Of a stretch of 43,125 bases of DNA, positions 18,568-27,056 are shown piece by piece (position 1 is the first letter of the stretch; the number at the start of each line of letters is the position of its first letter). The notes beneath the pieces were generated by a model that worked only from the letters and a program-made list of their open reading frames with translations, was not told the DNA's origin and made no database searches. The position numbers and the translations under genes were made by a program. The DNA comes from Hymenobacter mellowenesis (lineage in GTDB: Bacteria > Bacteroidota > Bacteroidia > Cytophagales > Hymenobacteraceae), in NCBI RefSeq assembly GCF_030581005.1, contig NZ_JAUQSX010000024.1, forward strand, positions 1 to 43,125. Reading direction: 5' to 3'.

Positions 18568-18657
18568 TGTAGGGGCGGGGCTTGCCCCCGCCCGGTCGTT
18601 GGCGCTGTGCCAGAGACTCCGCTCAATGACCGGGCGGGGGCAAGCCCCGCCCATACA
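18568..18657. repeat. Long imperfect palindrome, dispersed-repeat type
   Basis: Arms 18568-18600 and 18625-18657 (33 bp each) are complementary with two mismatches; each contains GGGGCGGGGCTTGCCCCCGC or its complement. The loop is 24 bp. It lies 46 bp after the HTCS stop and could act as a terminator-like hairpin, but it has no T-run. The structure resembles REP/MITE-like palindromes spread through GC-rich Bacteroidota genomes. No other copy is in this window. Confidence 0.7.
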
Positions 18658-18864
18658 TTGTTCTGACTGCGCACCCTTACAAACCCGTTGCCCGCATGCC
18701 AAGCGGCACTGACAGGCTATTTCTATTGAAAAAACAAGGCTGATACTGCGTTAAAATCAGTTGAGTGCGCGGAACCCAACGTTCCCGCAACGCATCCGAA
18801 AGCCCGGGAATGCCTGCGCAAGCATTCGGAACATGCGCGGAAGGCCCTGCGCGGGGTCTTTCCA

Positions 18865-18872
18865 TTCCTTTG
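18865..18872 (+). promoter_or_regulatory. Candidate -7 element for GNAT copy 2 and the fibre array
   Basis: TTCCTTTG differs from TAnnTTTG at one position. It lies 32 bp before an in-frame ATG at 18897 and 50 bp before the preferred ATG at 18915. If real, it would drive the GNAT gene and perhaps the whole array to 34014. The remainder of the gap 18522-18914 holds the palindrome at 18568 and no credible gene. Confidence 0.3.
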
Positions 18873-18914
18873 CCAGCATCAGAGCCGCGCCGTTTTATGG
18901 GCGGCCTGCTGCTT

Positions 18915-19562
18915 ATGCAAACCCATTCATTGACCGTCTTTCCTCCGGTGCGGCCCGCCGTCGTGCGTCGCCTCAAACCCGCCGACCTGGCGTGGGCGAC
19001 GGAGCTGCTGGGCCAGGCCCTGGCGGAGCACCCGGCCCTGGAATATGTGTGTCGGCCGCTGGTAATGCCCCGGCAGCGGCAGTGGCTGCTGGCCCAGTTG
19101 CTGACTTATGTGCTGCGCCACGGGGCGGCCTACGCCAATGGGTCGGGCACGGCGGTGGTGCTGTGGCTTGGGCCCACGCAGCCGCTGTGGCAGCCGCGCT
19201 TGGCGCTTCCGGCGCTGTGGCACCTGGGCTGGGCCGGCAGCCGGCGGCTGCACCGGCTGGTGGGCACCATGGCCTGGCTGCGCCGCCAAAGCCTGGCCGG
19301 CCCGCACCACCTGCTGCTGGGCGTGGCGGTGCACCCGGCGGTGCGGGGCCGGGGCGAGGGGCGCCGCCTGCTGGCGTCGACGCTGGCGCTGCGGCAGTCG
19401 CCGCTGCCGTGCTACTTCAACGGGCAGGTGCCGAGCCACTTGGCCTACTACCAAAGCCTGGGCTTTGAGCTGGCGGGGCATTGCCCGGTGGGCGAGGGGC
19501 CCAACGGCCCCCTGACCAACTGGGGCTTCCTGCGGCCGGCAACTGTCTTTCCGAAACCCTGA
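18915..19562 (+). CDS. GNAT-family N-acetyltransferase, copy 2
   Basis: The protein has 215 residues from the ATG at 18915; an ATG at 18897 would give 221 and cannot be excluded. The frame is open further upstream, but a promoter-like box at 18865 argues against earlier starts. Motif A is LGVAVHPAVRGRGEGRRLL, and the C-terminal part has HLAYYQSLGFELAG and TNWGFLRP. It is paralogous to the GNAT at 11623 throughout, and both follow an HTCS gene. Its stop lies 35 bp before the first fibre gene on the same strand, so it is probably the first gene of that unit. It could acetylate a precursor of the surface polymer or a protein of the array, but the substrate is unknown. Confidence 0.85.
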   Translation: MQTHSLTVFPPVRPAVVRRLKPADLAWATELLGQALAEHPALEYVCRPLVMPRQRQWLLAQLLTYVLRHGAAYANGSGTAVVLWLGPTQPLWQPRLALPALWHLGWAGSRRLHRLVGTMAWLRRQSLAGPHHLLLGVAVHPAVRGRGEGRRLLASTLALRQSPLPCYFNGQVPSHLAYYQSLGFELAGHCPVGEGPNGPLTNWGFLRPATVFPKP

Positions 19563-19597
19563 TTTTTTCTGCTGTACCCTTTTGACTTGCTGGCCTT

Positions 19598-22486
19598 ATG
19601 AAAAACAATTACTTCTCAATTTTCAGAATGGACTTCGCCTGGCGGCCGGTGGCGGCCCTGCTGGTGGCGCTGCTGCCGGCAGTGGGCCGGGCCCAGAGCG
19701 TGGGCATTGGCGCGGGCACCGTGACGCCGCCGGCCTCGGCGGCGCTGGAAGTGCGGGCGGCGAACAAGGGCGTGCTGTTTCCGCAGGTGAGTTTGACGAG
19801 CCTGACCGACGCCGCCACCGTGCCCAACCCCGTGACGGCCCTGCTGGTATTCAACACCAACGCCGGTCTGGCTGGCGGCACGGGCTTCTACTACAATGCC
19901 GGCACCGTCGCCGCGCCCGCCTGGACCCGGCTGAACACCGGCACCGCGCCGGCCGGGGCCGGCTGGAGCCTGACCGGCAACGCCGCCACCGACTCGACCA
20001 CCAACTACCTCGGCACCACCGACCTCAAGCCCCTGCGCTTCGGCATTGCAGGCCAGGAGCAGGCTCGCCTGCACGTGGACGGCGCCCTGTGGCTGGGCGA
20101 CCCCAATGCGGCCAAAAACGTGCTGGTGGGCTACCAGGCCGGCCGGAAGCTGGCGGCCAATGGGGGCATTCTCAACCAGTACGTGGGCTACCAGGCGGGG
20201 GTGAGCACCACCATCGGGAGCGGCAACCAGTTTGAGGGCTTCCAGAGCGGACTATACACCACTTCGGGCGGCAACAACCAGTTCAGCGGCTACCAGAGCG
20301 GGCTGCTGAACCGCACGGGCAACAACAACCTGTTCATCGGCTTCATTGCCGGGCACGACGCCACGGGTAGCAACAACCATTTCATTGGCTACCAAGCCGG
20401 TGCGCGCACCACCACGGGCAGCAGCAACCAGTTTGAGGGCTACGAGGCGGGGTACAACACCACTACCGGCGGCAACAACCTGTTTGTGGGCTACCAAGCC
20501 GGGCGCGCCAACTCTACCGGCGAAAGCAACCTGTTTGTGGGCTACCTCGCGGGCGTGGCCAACACCACCGGCCGCTACAACTACTTCATGGGCTACCGGG
20601 CCGGCGCGGCCAACACCACCGCGTTCGACAACTATTTCTCGGGCTATTCGGCGGGCGCGGCCAACACCACCGGCGGCAGCAACCACTTCGAGGGCAACGA
20701 AGCCGGCTACTCCAACACCACGGCCAACAACAACTTCTACGTGGGCAACGGCGCGGGCCGCGCGGGCACCACCGGCCAGCGCAACACGGCCATCGGCAAC
20801 GGGGCGGGCAACAGCAACGAAACCGGCGAGGACAACCTGTTCGTCGGCTACCAGGCCGGCAAGGAAAGCACCGCCGGCGACAACCACTTCGTGGGCAACC
20901 TGGCCGGCCAGTTCACCACCACCGGCACCGATAACCTGTTTGAAGGCTACGCGGCCGGCCGGGCCAATACCACGGGCAGCCGCAACTTATTCGTTGGCCT
21001 GCGGGCCGGCCGTAACGCCACCACGGCCTCGAACAACCATTTTGTGGGCTACGAGGCGGGCTTCACCAACACCAGCGGCACCACCAACCACTTCGACGGC
21101 TACCAGGCCGGCCGCGCCAGCACCACGGGCTCGCTGAACTACTTCAGCGGGTATCTGGCCGGGAAAACCAACACCACCGGCTCGCGCAACGCCTACGCCG
21201 GGGCCAACGCCGGCTTCGCCCTGCGCGGCAGCGACAACGCCGCCTTCGGCAACGACGCCGGCCTGGGCAACACCAGCGGCACCGCCGTGGGCGCCGACGA
21301 GGTGACCCTGGTGGGCAGCCAGGCCGGCCGCCTCAATACCGCCGACGGGCTGGTGGCCGTGGGCTTCCAGGCCGGCTCGAAAAATACCGGCGCCCAGAAC
21401 ACCCTGCTGGGCTACCAGGCCGGCGTGAACACGACTTCCAGCAGCCGCAACCTCATTATCGGCTACCAGGCCGGCCGCGACAACACCTCGACCTCCGACA
21501 ACCACTTCGTGGGCTACCAGGCCGGCCTGAGCAACACCACCGGCAGCCGCAACACCTTTGAGGGCAGTAAGGCCGGGGCGGCCAACGAAGACGGCGACGA
21601 CAACACCTACCTCGGCTACCAGGCCGGCGACGTGAGCTACAGCAGCAACGGCAACACGTTCATCGGCAGCGGCGCGGGCGGCCTCACCCAGTTCGGCGAC
21701 GACAACGTGTTTGTGGGCCGCGCGGCCGGGCAGGGCAACAACAACGCCAACGAAAGCACCTTCGTGGGGGCCTACGCCGGCAGCCAGGCGCGGTTCGGGC
21801 CCAACAACGCGGCGTTCGGCTACTTCGCGGGCTTCAACGTGACCACCGGCAACCACAACACCCTCATCGGCTCGAAGGCCGACGTGACCAGCGGCAGCCT
21901 CGACGAAGCCACCGCCATCGGCTACGGGGCGCGGGTGAGCCGGCAATACGCCATGGCCTTCGGCAGCACCGACGTCAACTACTGGTCCTTCGGCCGCAGC
22001 AGCACCGACAATCTGGGCATCTGCCTGCAGGTGGGCGTGGCCAACAACTTCAACGGCAACGGCGCCTACCTCACCAACGGCGGCACCTGGACCAACGCCT
22101 CGGACGTGAACCTCAAGGAGAACATCCAGCCCGTGGAAGGCGCCCAGGTGCTGGGCCTCATTCGCCAGCTCCCGCTGAGCCGCTGGGCCTACAAGGGCAC
22201 TAATGGCGAAACCCACCTCGGCCCCATGGCCCAGGATTTCTACCGCCTTTTCCACTTGGGCCTCAACGACACCAGCATCAGCACCATCGACCCCGCCGGC
22301 GTGGCCCTGGCGGGCGTGCAGGAGCTGGCCAGGCAAAATGACGCCCTGAAAACCGAGAACCAGCAGCTGCGCCAGCAGCTCCAGGCCCTCCAGCACACGC
22401 AAAGCACCCTCGACGCCCGCCTGGCGGCCCTGGAGGCAGCGGGCCGTTCGGTGGCACCCGCTCCGGTGGCGCAGGCTGCCCGGTAA
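19598..22486 (+). CDS. Secreted fibre protein 1: GYxAG repeats, S74 chaperone domain, coiled coil
   Basis: The protein has 962 residues. A signal peptide (after MKNNYFSIFRMDFAW, ending VGRAQ, about residue 32) leads into a short module with VGIG and LEVRAANKGVLFPQV. Residues about 175-775 are about 34 repeats, nearly all 17 residues, with the pattern GYxAGxxNTTGxxNxFV. This is the head-like repeat seen in phage-tail-fibre and trimeric adhesin relatives. A Peptidase_S74-type intramolecular chaperone domain follows (SDVNLKENIQPV, LGPMAQDFYRLF); the Ser-Asp and Lys of its self-cleavage motif are present. The protein ends in a coiled coil (about 905-945, Leu/Gln-rich heptads). It probably forms a trimeric beta-helical fibre. 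No T9SS sorting domain is visible. Confidence 0.85.
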   Translation: MKNNYFSIFRMDFAWRPVAALLVALLPAVGRAQSVGIGAGTVTPPASAALEVRAANKGVLFPQVSLTSLTDAATVPNPVTALLVFNTNAGLAGGTGFYYNAGTVAAPAWTRLNTGTAPAGAGWSLTGNAATDSTTNYLGTTDLKPLRFGIAGQEQARLHVDGALWLGDPNAAKNVLVGYQAGRKLAANGGILNQYVGYQAGVSTTIGSGNQFEGFQSGLYTTSGGNNQFSGYQSGLLNRTGNNNLFIGFIAGHDATGSNNHFIGYQAGARTTTGSSNQFEGYEAGYNTTTGGNNLFVGYQAGRANSTGESNLFVGYLAGVANTTGRYNYFMGYRAGAANTTAFDNYFSGYSAGAANTTGGSNHFEGNEAGYSNTTANNNFYVGNGAGRAGTTGQRNTAIGNGAGNSNETGEDNLFVGYQAGKESTAGDNHFVGNLAGQFTTTGTDNLFEGYAAGRANTTGSRNLFVGLRAGRNATTASNNHFVGYEAGFTNTSGTTNHFDGYQAGRASTTGSLNYFSGYLAGKTNTTGSRNAYAGANAGFALRGSDNAAFGNDAGLGNTSGTAVGADEVTLVGSQAGRLNTADGLVAVGFQAGSKNTGAQNTLLGYQAGVNTTSSSRNLIIGYQAGRDNTSTSDNHFVGYQAGLSNTTGSRNTFEGSKAGAANEDGDDNTYLGYQAGDVSYSSNGNTFIGSGAGGLTQFGDDNVFVGRAAGQGNNNANESTFVGAYAGSQARFGPNNAAFGYFAGFNVTTGNHNTLIGSKADVTSGSLDEATAIGYGARVSRQYAMAFGSTDVNYWSFGRSSTDNLGICLQVGVANNFNGNGAYLTNGGTWTNASDVNLKENIQPVEGAQVLGLIRQLPLSRWAYKGTNGETHLGPMAQDFYRLFHLGLNDTSISTIDPAGVALAGVQELARQNDALKTENQQLRQQLQALQHTQSTLDARLAALEAAGRSVAPAPVAQAAR
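20131..21930 (+). repeat. Tandem 51-bp coding repeats (17-residue GYxAG units)
   Basis: About 34 in-frame units, mostly exactly 51 bp, each encode GYxAGxxNTTGxxNxFV or a variant. A few are 48 bp (for example GYQAGKESTAGDNHFV) and one is longer. The units are degenerate at DNA level, so this is an old array rather than a fresh expansion. Confidence 0.85.
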
Positions 22487-22594
22487 GGCTTAGCTAATCA
22501 ATTGAATACAGTTAAGGGCGGCGGCTTTGCCAGGTTTTGACAAGGAACCGCCCGGGAGTTCTGCTGCATCATTTTCAATCCTAACGTTCAAGTC

Positions 22595-25567
22595 ATGAAA
22601 CACTTTTATCAATTTCTGACGCTGCTTCTGCTCTTAGTGGGCGGCGCCGCGCGGGCCCAGGTGGGCGTGGGCACGACCACACCCGACGCCAAGTCGGCGC
22701 TCGACATCCGGGCCACCGATAAGGGCCTGCTCATCCCGCGCCTCACCGCCGCCCAGCGCCTGGCCATCACCGCCCCGCCCCAGGGCCTGATGGTGTACCA
22801 AACCGACGGCACGGCCAGCGGGGGCACCCAAACCGGCTTTTGGTACTACGCCGGCGCGCCGGCGCAGTGGGTGTTTTTGAACCCGGCCGCTGGCGCCGAC
22901 AACCTGGGCAACCATACGGCCACCCAAAACCTGAATCTGCAAGGCAACGCCCTCACCGGCACCGGCGCCGACGTGGGCAGCGCCGTGGGCCTCGGTGTGC
23001 GCGCCGACGGCGGCCTCAACCTGGGCCAGAACACCAACGGCAACCTAGCTGTGGGCTACCAGGCGGGGCAGGCCATCACCAGCGGCTACCACAACCAATT
23101 CAACGGCTACCAGAGCGGCACGGCCACCACCACGGGCAGCGAAAACCTGTTCAGCGGCTACAAGAGCGGCTATAGCAACCTGGGCGGCAGCAACAACCTG
23201 TTCAGCGGCTCGTTCAGTGGCTACAACAACCTGAGCGGCTACAACAACCTCTACAACGGCTACAACACGGGCTACACCAGCCAGACCGGCCACGACAACG
23301 TGTACCTGGGCCACAACAGTGGGCAGACGAGCACGGGCAGCTACAACGTGCTGCTGGGTAGCAGCAGCGGATTTTTCGATGCCAGCGGAACCCTGCTGAC
23401 CGCCCTGGGCTACGGCAGCGGCCCGGCCAACGGCAGTGGCCCGCTCACCAACGCCACGGCCCTGGGCGCCAACGTGGCCCTGGTCCAAAACAACACTGTG
23501 GTGCTGGGCAACAACGCCAACGTGGGCATCGGCACCAACACCCCCGCCCAAAAGCTGGAAGTGGTGGGCAACGTGAAGCTCACGGGCACGGCCGGCACCG
23601 ACGGCCTCATTTTCCCCGACGGCACCAAGCAAACTACGGCCGCCGCCAGCGGCCTCACGCTGCCCTACAGCGGCTCGGCCAGCAGCTCCGGCACCGTCTT
23701 CGCCGTGAGCAACACCGGCACCGGCGCAGCCCTGAGCGGCACGGGCAGCGGGGCCGCGGCCACCGTGCAGGGCATTAACACCAACGCCGGCAGTTCGGCA
23801 ACGGGCGTGCTGGGCACCACGCTCGGCGGCTACGGTGTGCGGGGCACCGCCAGCGCCAGCGGCGGCTACGGGGTAGAGGGCCGGGCCACCGACAGCCGGG
23901 GCGTGAGCGGCTTCTCCGCCAGCGGCCAGGGCCTGTACGGTAATTCCACCACGGGCGTATCCGTGCAGGGCGCCAAAATTACCGGCGACAAAGGCCGCGC
24001 GGCGCAATTCACCAGTGCCGACGCGGCCAACGACTCGACGGCCCTCTACGTGAGCACGGCCGGCGACCGGCCCGCCCTGCGCGCGGTGAACACGGCCCCC
24101 TCGGCCCAGGCCGCCATTCGGGGCGTGAAGCAGAGCGCCAGCACCGACGGAATTGGGGTGGAGGGCGTGATAACGAGCGGGGCCACCGGCAACGCGGCCG
24201 GCGTGCTGGGCAACGACCGCAGCGGCAGCGGCGGCGGCAGCGGCGTCATCGGCCTCACCACCAGCGGCTACGGCGTGCGCGGCATCGCCTCGGCCAACGG
24301 CGGCTACGGCGTCAGCGGCTCGGCCACCAACAGTTTCGGCGTCATCGGCGCCAGCAGCAGCGGGGTGGGCACCTACGGCAGCAGCACCAGCAGCTACGGC
24401 GTGCAGGGCACCAGTACCAGCGGCAGCGGCGTGTACGGCACCACGGCGGCCGGCAACGTGGGCGGCGTGGCCGGGGTGGTGGGCACCAGTACCAACAGCT
24501 CGGGCGTGGGCGTGCTGGGCACCACCGCCAGCGGCTACGGCGTGCGCGGCGAGGCCAGCGGCAGCAACGGCTATGGCGTCATTGGGGTGGCCGGCAGCAC
24601 CAACGGCTACGGGGTGTTTGGCTCGGCCAGCGGGGCGGCCACGGCCATCATCGGCCAGGCCACCGGCACCGGCCGGGCCGCTTACTTTAACCAAACCAAT
24701 GCCTCGGGAGGAGCCAATGCGGTAGAAATCATGCAGAACGGTACCGGCAATGGGCTCCAGATTACGCAAGCGGCGGCGGCTAACGGGAATGGACTGTATG
24801 TGATAAAGTCGGCCAGCACGAATTATGCTTTCGTTAACAGCGGTGCTATTTCGGTGGGAAATAATCCGCAGAATACCGGCATTTTTCTTAGTGCCACCGG
24901 CACCATCTACGCGTTGAGTAATGGTAACACAGCCGCTACAATAGAAACGCAAAATCAGGCTTCTGGAAGTAAAGCGGGGATATTTCGCGGCGACGTTGAG
25001 GTTTACGGCACCCTCTCCAAAGGCGGCGGCTCGTTCAAAATCGACCACCCGCTCGACCCCGAAAACCAATACCTCTACCACAGCTTCGTGGAGAGCCCCG
25101 ACATGCTGAACGTCTACAACGGCAACGTGGTGCTCGACGCCCGGGGCGAGGCCACCGTGACGCTGCCCGACTATTTCGAAGCCCTCAACCGCGACTTCCG
25201 CTACCAACTCACGCCCGTCGGGGCGGCCTTTACGCCCTATGTCAAGGAGAAAGTGGCTGGCAACCAATTCCGCATCGCGGGCCAGCCGGGCGCCGAGGTG
25301 AGCTGGCAGGTCACCGGCATCCGCCAGGACAAGTGGGCCAACCAGAACCGCATCCCCAATGCGCAGCCCAAAGAGCCCGAAAACCGGGGCAAGTACTTGC
25401 ACCCCGCCGCCTACGGCCAGCCCGCCAGCCGCGGCATCGGCCACCGGGAGCGCAGTGATATCCCGCCGGCCGGCCCCGCCAAGCCCCTGGCAACCAGTGC
25501 GCCCGCCGCAGTTGGCCAGCCTTCCCCAATCCATTCAACTTCCATCCCCGTTGGCCATGAAGAATAA
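22595..25567 (+). CDS. Secreted fibre protein 2: chimera of both repeat types with FKIDHPLDP C-terminal module
   Basis: The protein has 990 residues. The signal peptide ends at about residue 22 (GAARAQ). The shared N-terminal module (about 23-95) contains TPDAKSALDIRATDKGLLIP, GLMVYQTDGTASGGTQTGF and WYYAG. Residues about 148-260 are GYxAG-type 17-residue repeats as in protein 1. At about 309-350 a tail-fibre-like link (VGIGTNTPAQKLEVVGNV, FPDGTKQTTAA) joins them to GYGVxG repeats of 10-11 residues (about 385-690). The C-terminal module (about 810-935) starts with FKIDHPLDPENQYLYHSFVE and contains FEALNRDFRYQLTP and VSWQVTGIRQD. It is a structural bridge between protein 1 and the later proteins. 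The stop overlaps the start of the next gene by 11 bp, suggesting translational coupling. Export route and function are unknown. Confidence 0.85.
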   Translation: MKHFYQFLTLLLLLVGGAARAQVGVGTTTPDAKSALDIRATDKGLLIPRLTAAQRLAITAPPQGLMVYQTDGTASGGTQTGFWYYAGAPAQWVFLNPAAGADNLGNHTATQNLNLQGNALTGTGADVGSAVGLGVRADGGLNLGQNTNGNLAVGYQAGQAITSGYHNQFNGYQSGTATTTGSENLFSGYKSGYSNLGGSNNLFSGSFSGYNNLSGYNNLYNGYNTGYTSQTGHDNVYLGHNSGQTSTGSYNVLLGSSSGFFDASGTLLTALGYGSGPANGSGPLTNATALGANVALVQNNTVVLGNNANVGIGTNTPAQKLEVVGNVKLTGTAGTDGLIFPDGTKQTTAAASGLTLPYSGSASSSGTVFAVSNTGTGAALSGTGSGAAATVQGINTNAGSSATGVLGTTLGGYGVRGTASASGGYGVEGRATDSRGVSGFSASGQGLYGNSTTGVSVQGAKITGDKGRAAQFTSADAANDSTALYVSTAGDRPALRAVNTAPSAQAAIRGVKQSASTDGIGVEGVITSGATGNAAGVLGNDRSGSGGGSGVIGLTTSGYGVRGIASANGGYGVSGSATNSFGVIGASSSGVGTYGSSTSSYGVQGTSTSGSGVYGTTAAGNVGGVAGVVGTSTNSSGVGVLGTTASGYGVRGEASGSNGYGVIGVAGSTNGYGVFGSASGAATAIIGQATGTGRAAYFNQTNASGGANAVEIMQNGTGNGLQITQAAAANGNGLYVIKSASTNYAFVNSGAISVGNNPQNTGIFLSATGTIYALSNGNTAATIETQNQASGSKAGIFRGDVEVYGTLSKGGGSFKIDHPLDPENQYLYHSFVESPDMLNVYNGNVVLDARGEATVTLPDYFEALNRDFRYQLTPVGAAFTPYVKEKVAGNQFRIAGQPGAEVSWQVTGIRQDKWANQNRIPNAQPKEPENRGKYLHPAAYGQPASRGIGHRERSDIPPAGPAKPLATSAPAAVGQPSPIHSTSIPVGHEE

Positions 25568-27002
25568 TTTACTCCTGCAAGCGGGCGCTGCGGCGCTCCT
25601 CATCGGCCTCGCGGCGCCGGCCCGCGCCCAGCTCACGGTGGCCGGCGGCACCCTCACGGTGAGCCCCTCGTCCGAACTTTCGGTGACTGGCAACGTGAAT
25701 ATCTCCGCCACCGGCACCCTCGACAACCAGGGCACCGTGCGCCTCACCGGCGACCTGGGCAACGCCGGTACCATCGGCACCGGCACCGGCCTGTGGCAGC
25801 TCAACGGCACCACGCTGCAAACCCTGTCCTCGTCGGGCACGGGCACCATGAGCACGCTGGAAGTGGCCAACGCCGCCAGCGCCACCCTGGGCACGGCCCT
25901 CAGCACCGGCGCCCTCAACCTGAGCGGCGGCTCGTTGCGGCTGGCCGGGTTCGATTTCACGCTGGCCGGCGCCATTACCAACGGCACCAGCACGCGCTTC
26001 GTCGTCACCGACGGCGCGGGGCGGCTGCTGCGGCCGGTGGGCACCACGGCGGTGCAGTTTCCGGTGGGGCCGGCCGGCGGCAGCTACCGGCCGGTGGCCC
26101 TCACGCGCAGCAGCGGCACGGGCACCTACGCGGCCGGGATAGGCGTAGGCGCCCTGAGCGCGGGCACCAGCGGCGCGCCCCTCGCTACCGACGTGGTGAA
26201 CCTGCACTGGAACGTGGCCCCGCCCGATGCCGTGCCCTTCACCCTGCGCGTGGAGTGGGTGGCGGCCGACGAACAGCCCAGCTTTCAGCGCAGCCAGTCG
26301 GCCCTGGGCCGCTGGAATGGCAGCGCCTACATCATCGCCGAGCCTTACAGCAACGTCACCAATCCCAGCCCTTACAGCCGCACGCTGGCCGGCCTCACGC
26401 TGGCCGGCCCCTACATCGTGGGCGACCAGCAGTCGCCGCTGCCCGTCGAGTTGACCCGTTTTGAAGCCCGCCGCCCGGCCAACCAGCCCCGCGCCGAGCT
26501 GCGCTGGACCACGGCCACCGAGAAAAATAACCTCGGCTTTGAAATCCAGCGCCAAGACGAAGGCCAGACCACTTTCCGGCGCGTGGGCTTCGTGGCCGGA
26601 CAAGGCACATCCAGCACGGCGCACGAGTACGCCTTTTCTGACCCCAACGACTTCCAGGGCCTGAGCTACTACCGCCTCATGCAGGTAGACCAGGACGGCA
26701 CGGCCACTTATTCCACGGTGCGCAGCATCGCGGGCCTGCCGGCGGGCGCGGCCTTCACGCTGAGCGTGTTTCCCAACCCCGCCCACGGCACCGCCACCAT
26801 CGAGGCCAGCGGCCCGGTACCGGCGGGCCTGCAGCTTCAGCTCTACAGCGCCGATGGCCGGCTGGTGTGGGCTACCACCTGGGCCAAGGCGCAGGCCACC
26901 GCCCCGCTGCCCGTGGCCGGGCTGGCCGAGGGCGTGTACTGGCTGCGCTACCACGCCACGGAGGGCGGCAGCGGCACCCTCAAAATACAGGTAGCGCCTT
27001 AG
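25557..27002 (+). CDS. T9SS type A sorting-domain protein within the fibre array
   Basis: The protein has 481 residues from the ATG at 25557. The frame is open upstream to 25359, but that part overlaps the previous gene and lacks a signal. The signal peptide (MKNNLLLQAGAAALLIGLAA...) ends at PARAQ, about residue 25. Residues about 26-165 are short beta repeats (NVNISATGTLDNQGTVRLTG, GDLGNAGTIG) like beta-helix or autotransporter-like stacks. A region near 296 opens with SPLPVELTRFEARRP, continues LRWTTATEKNNLGFEIQR and ends YYRLMQVDQDG, a fibronectin-like module usual just before T9SS domains. The C-terminal sorting domain (about 400-481) has LSVFPNPAHGTATI and GLAEGVYWLRY. It is the only array member with a T9SS signal and could anchor or export partners, which is a guess from position. 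Confidence 0.85.
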   Translation: MKNNLLLQAGAAALLIGLAAPARAQLTVAGGTLTVSPSSELSVTGNVNISATGTLDNQGTVRLTGDLGNAGTIGTGTGLWQLNGTTLQTLSSSGTGTMSTLEVANAASATLGTALSTGALNLSGGSLRLAGFDFTLAGAITNGTSTRFVVTDGAGRLLRPVGTTAVQFPVGPAGGSYRPVALTRSSGTGTYAAGIGVGALSAGTSGAPLATDVVNLHWNVAPPDAVPFTLRVEWVAADEQPSFQRSQSALGRWNGSAYIIAEPYSNVTNPSPYSRTLAGLTLAGPYIVGDQQSPLPVELTRFEARRPANQPRAELRWTTATEKNNLGFEIQRQDEGQTTFRRVGFVAGQGTSSTAHEYAFSDPNDFQGLSYYRLMQVDQDGTATYSTVRSIAGLPAGAAFTLSVFPNPAHGTATIEASGPVPAGLQLQLYSADGRLVWATTWAKAQATAPLPVAGLAEGVYWLRYHATEGGSGTLKIQVAP

Positions 27003-27056
27003 TACAGCTTTTTTCAGCTGATTCATTGCCGCCATTCAACCAGTAGTTGACTGATT

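Noticed and set aside
20131..21930. Regular repeats that might suggest a CRISPR array
   Set aside because: The repeats are 51 bp, in frame and degenerate, with no unique spacers and no cas genes. They code for protein repeats.
23045..25534. A very long open frame on the minus strand under fibre protein 2
   Set aside because: It mirrors the Gly/Ser-rich repeats of the plus-strand gene. Its translation is Ala/Gly/His-rich with no domain, and similar mirror frames lie under fibre proteins 3 to 5. It arises from high GC and repeat codons.
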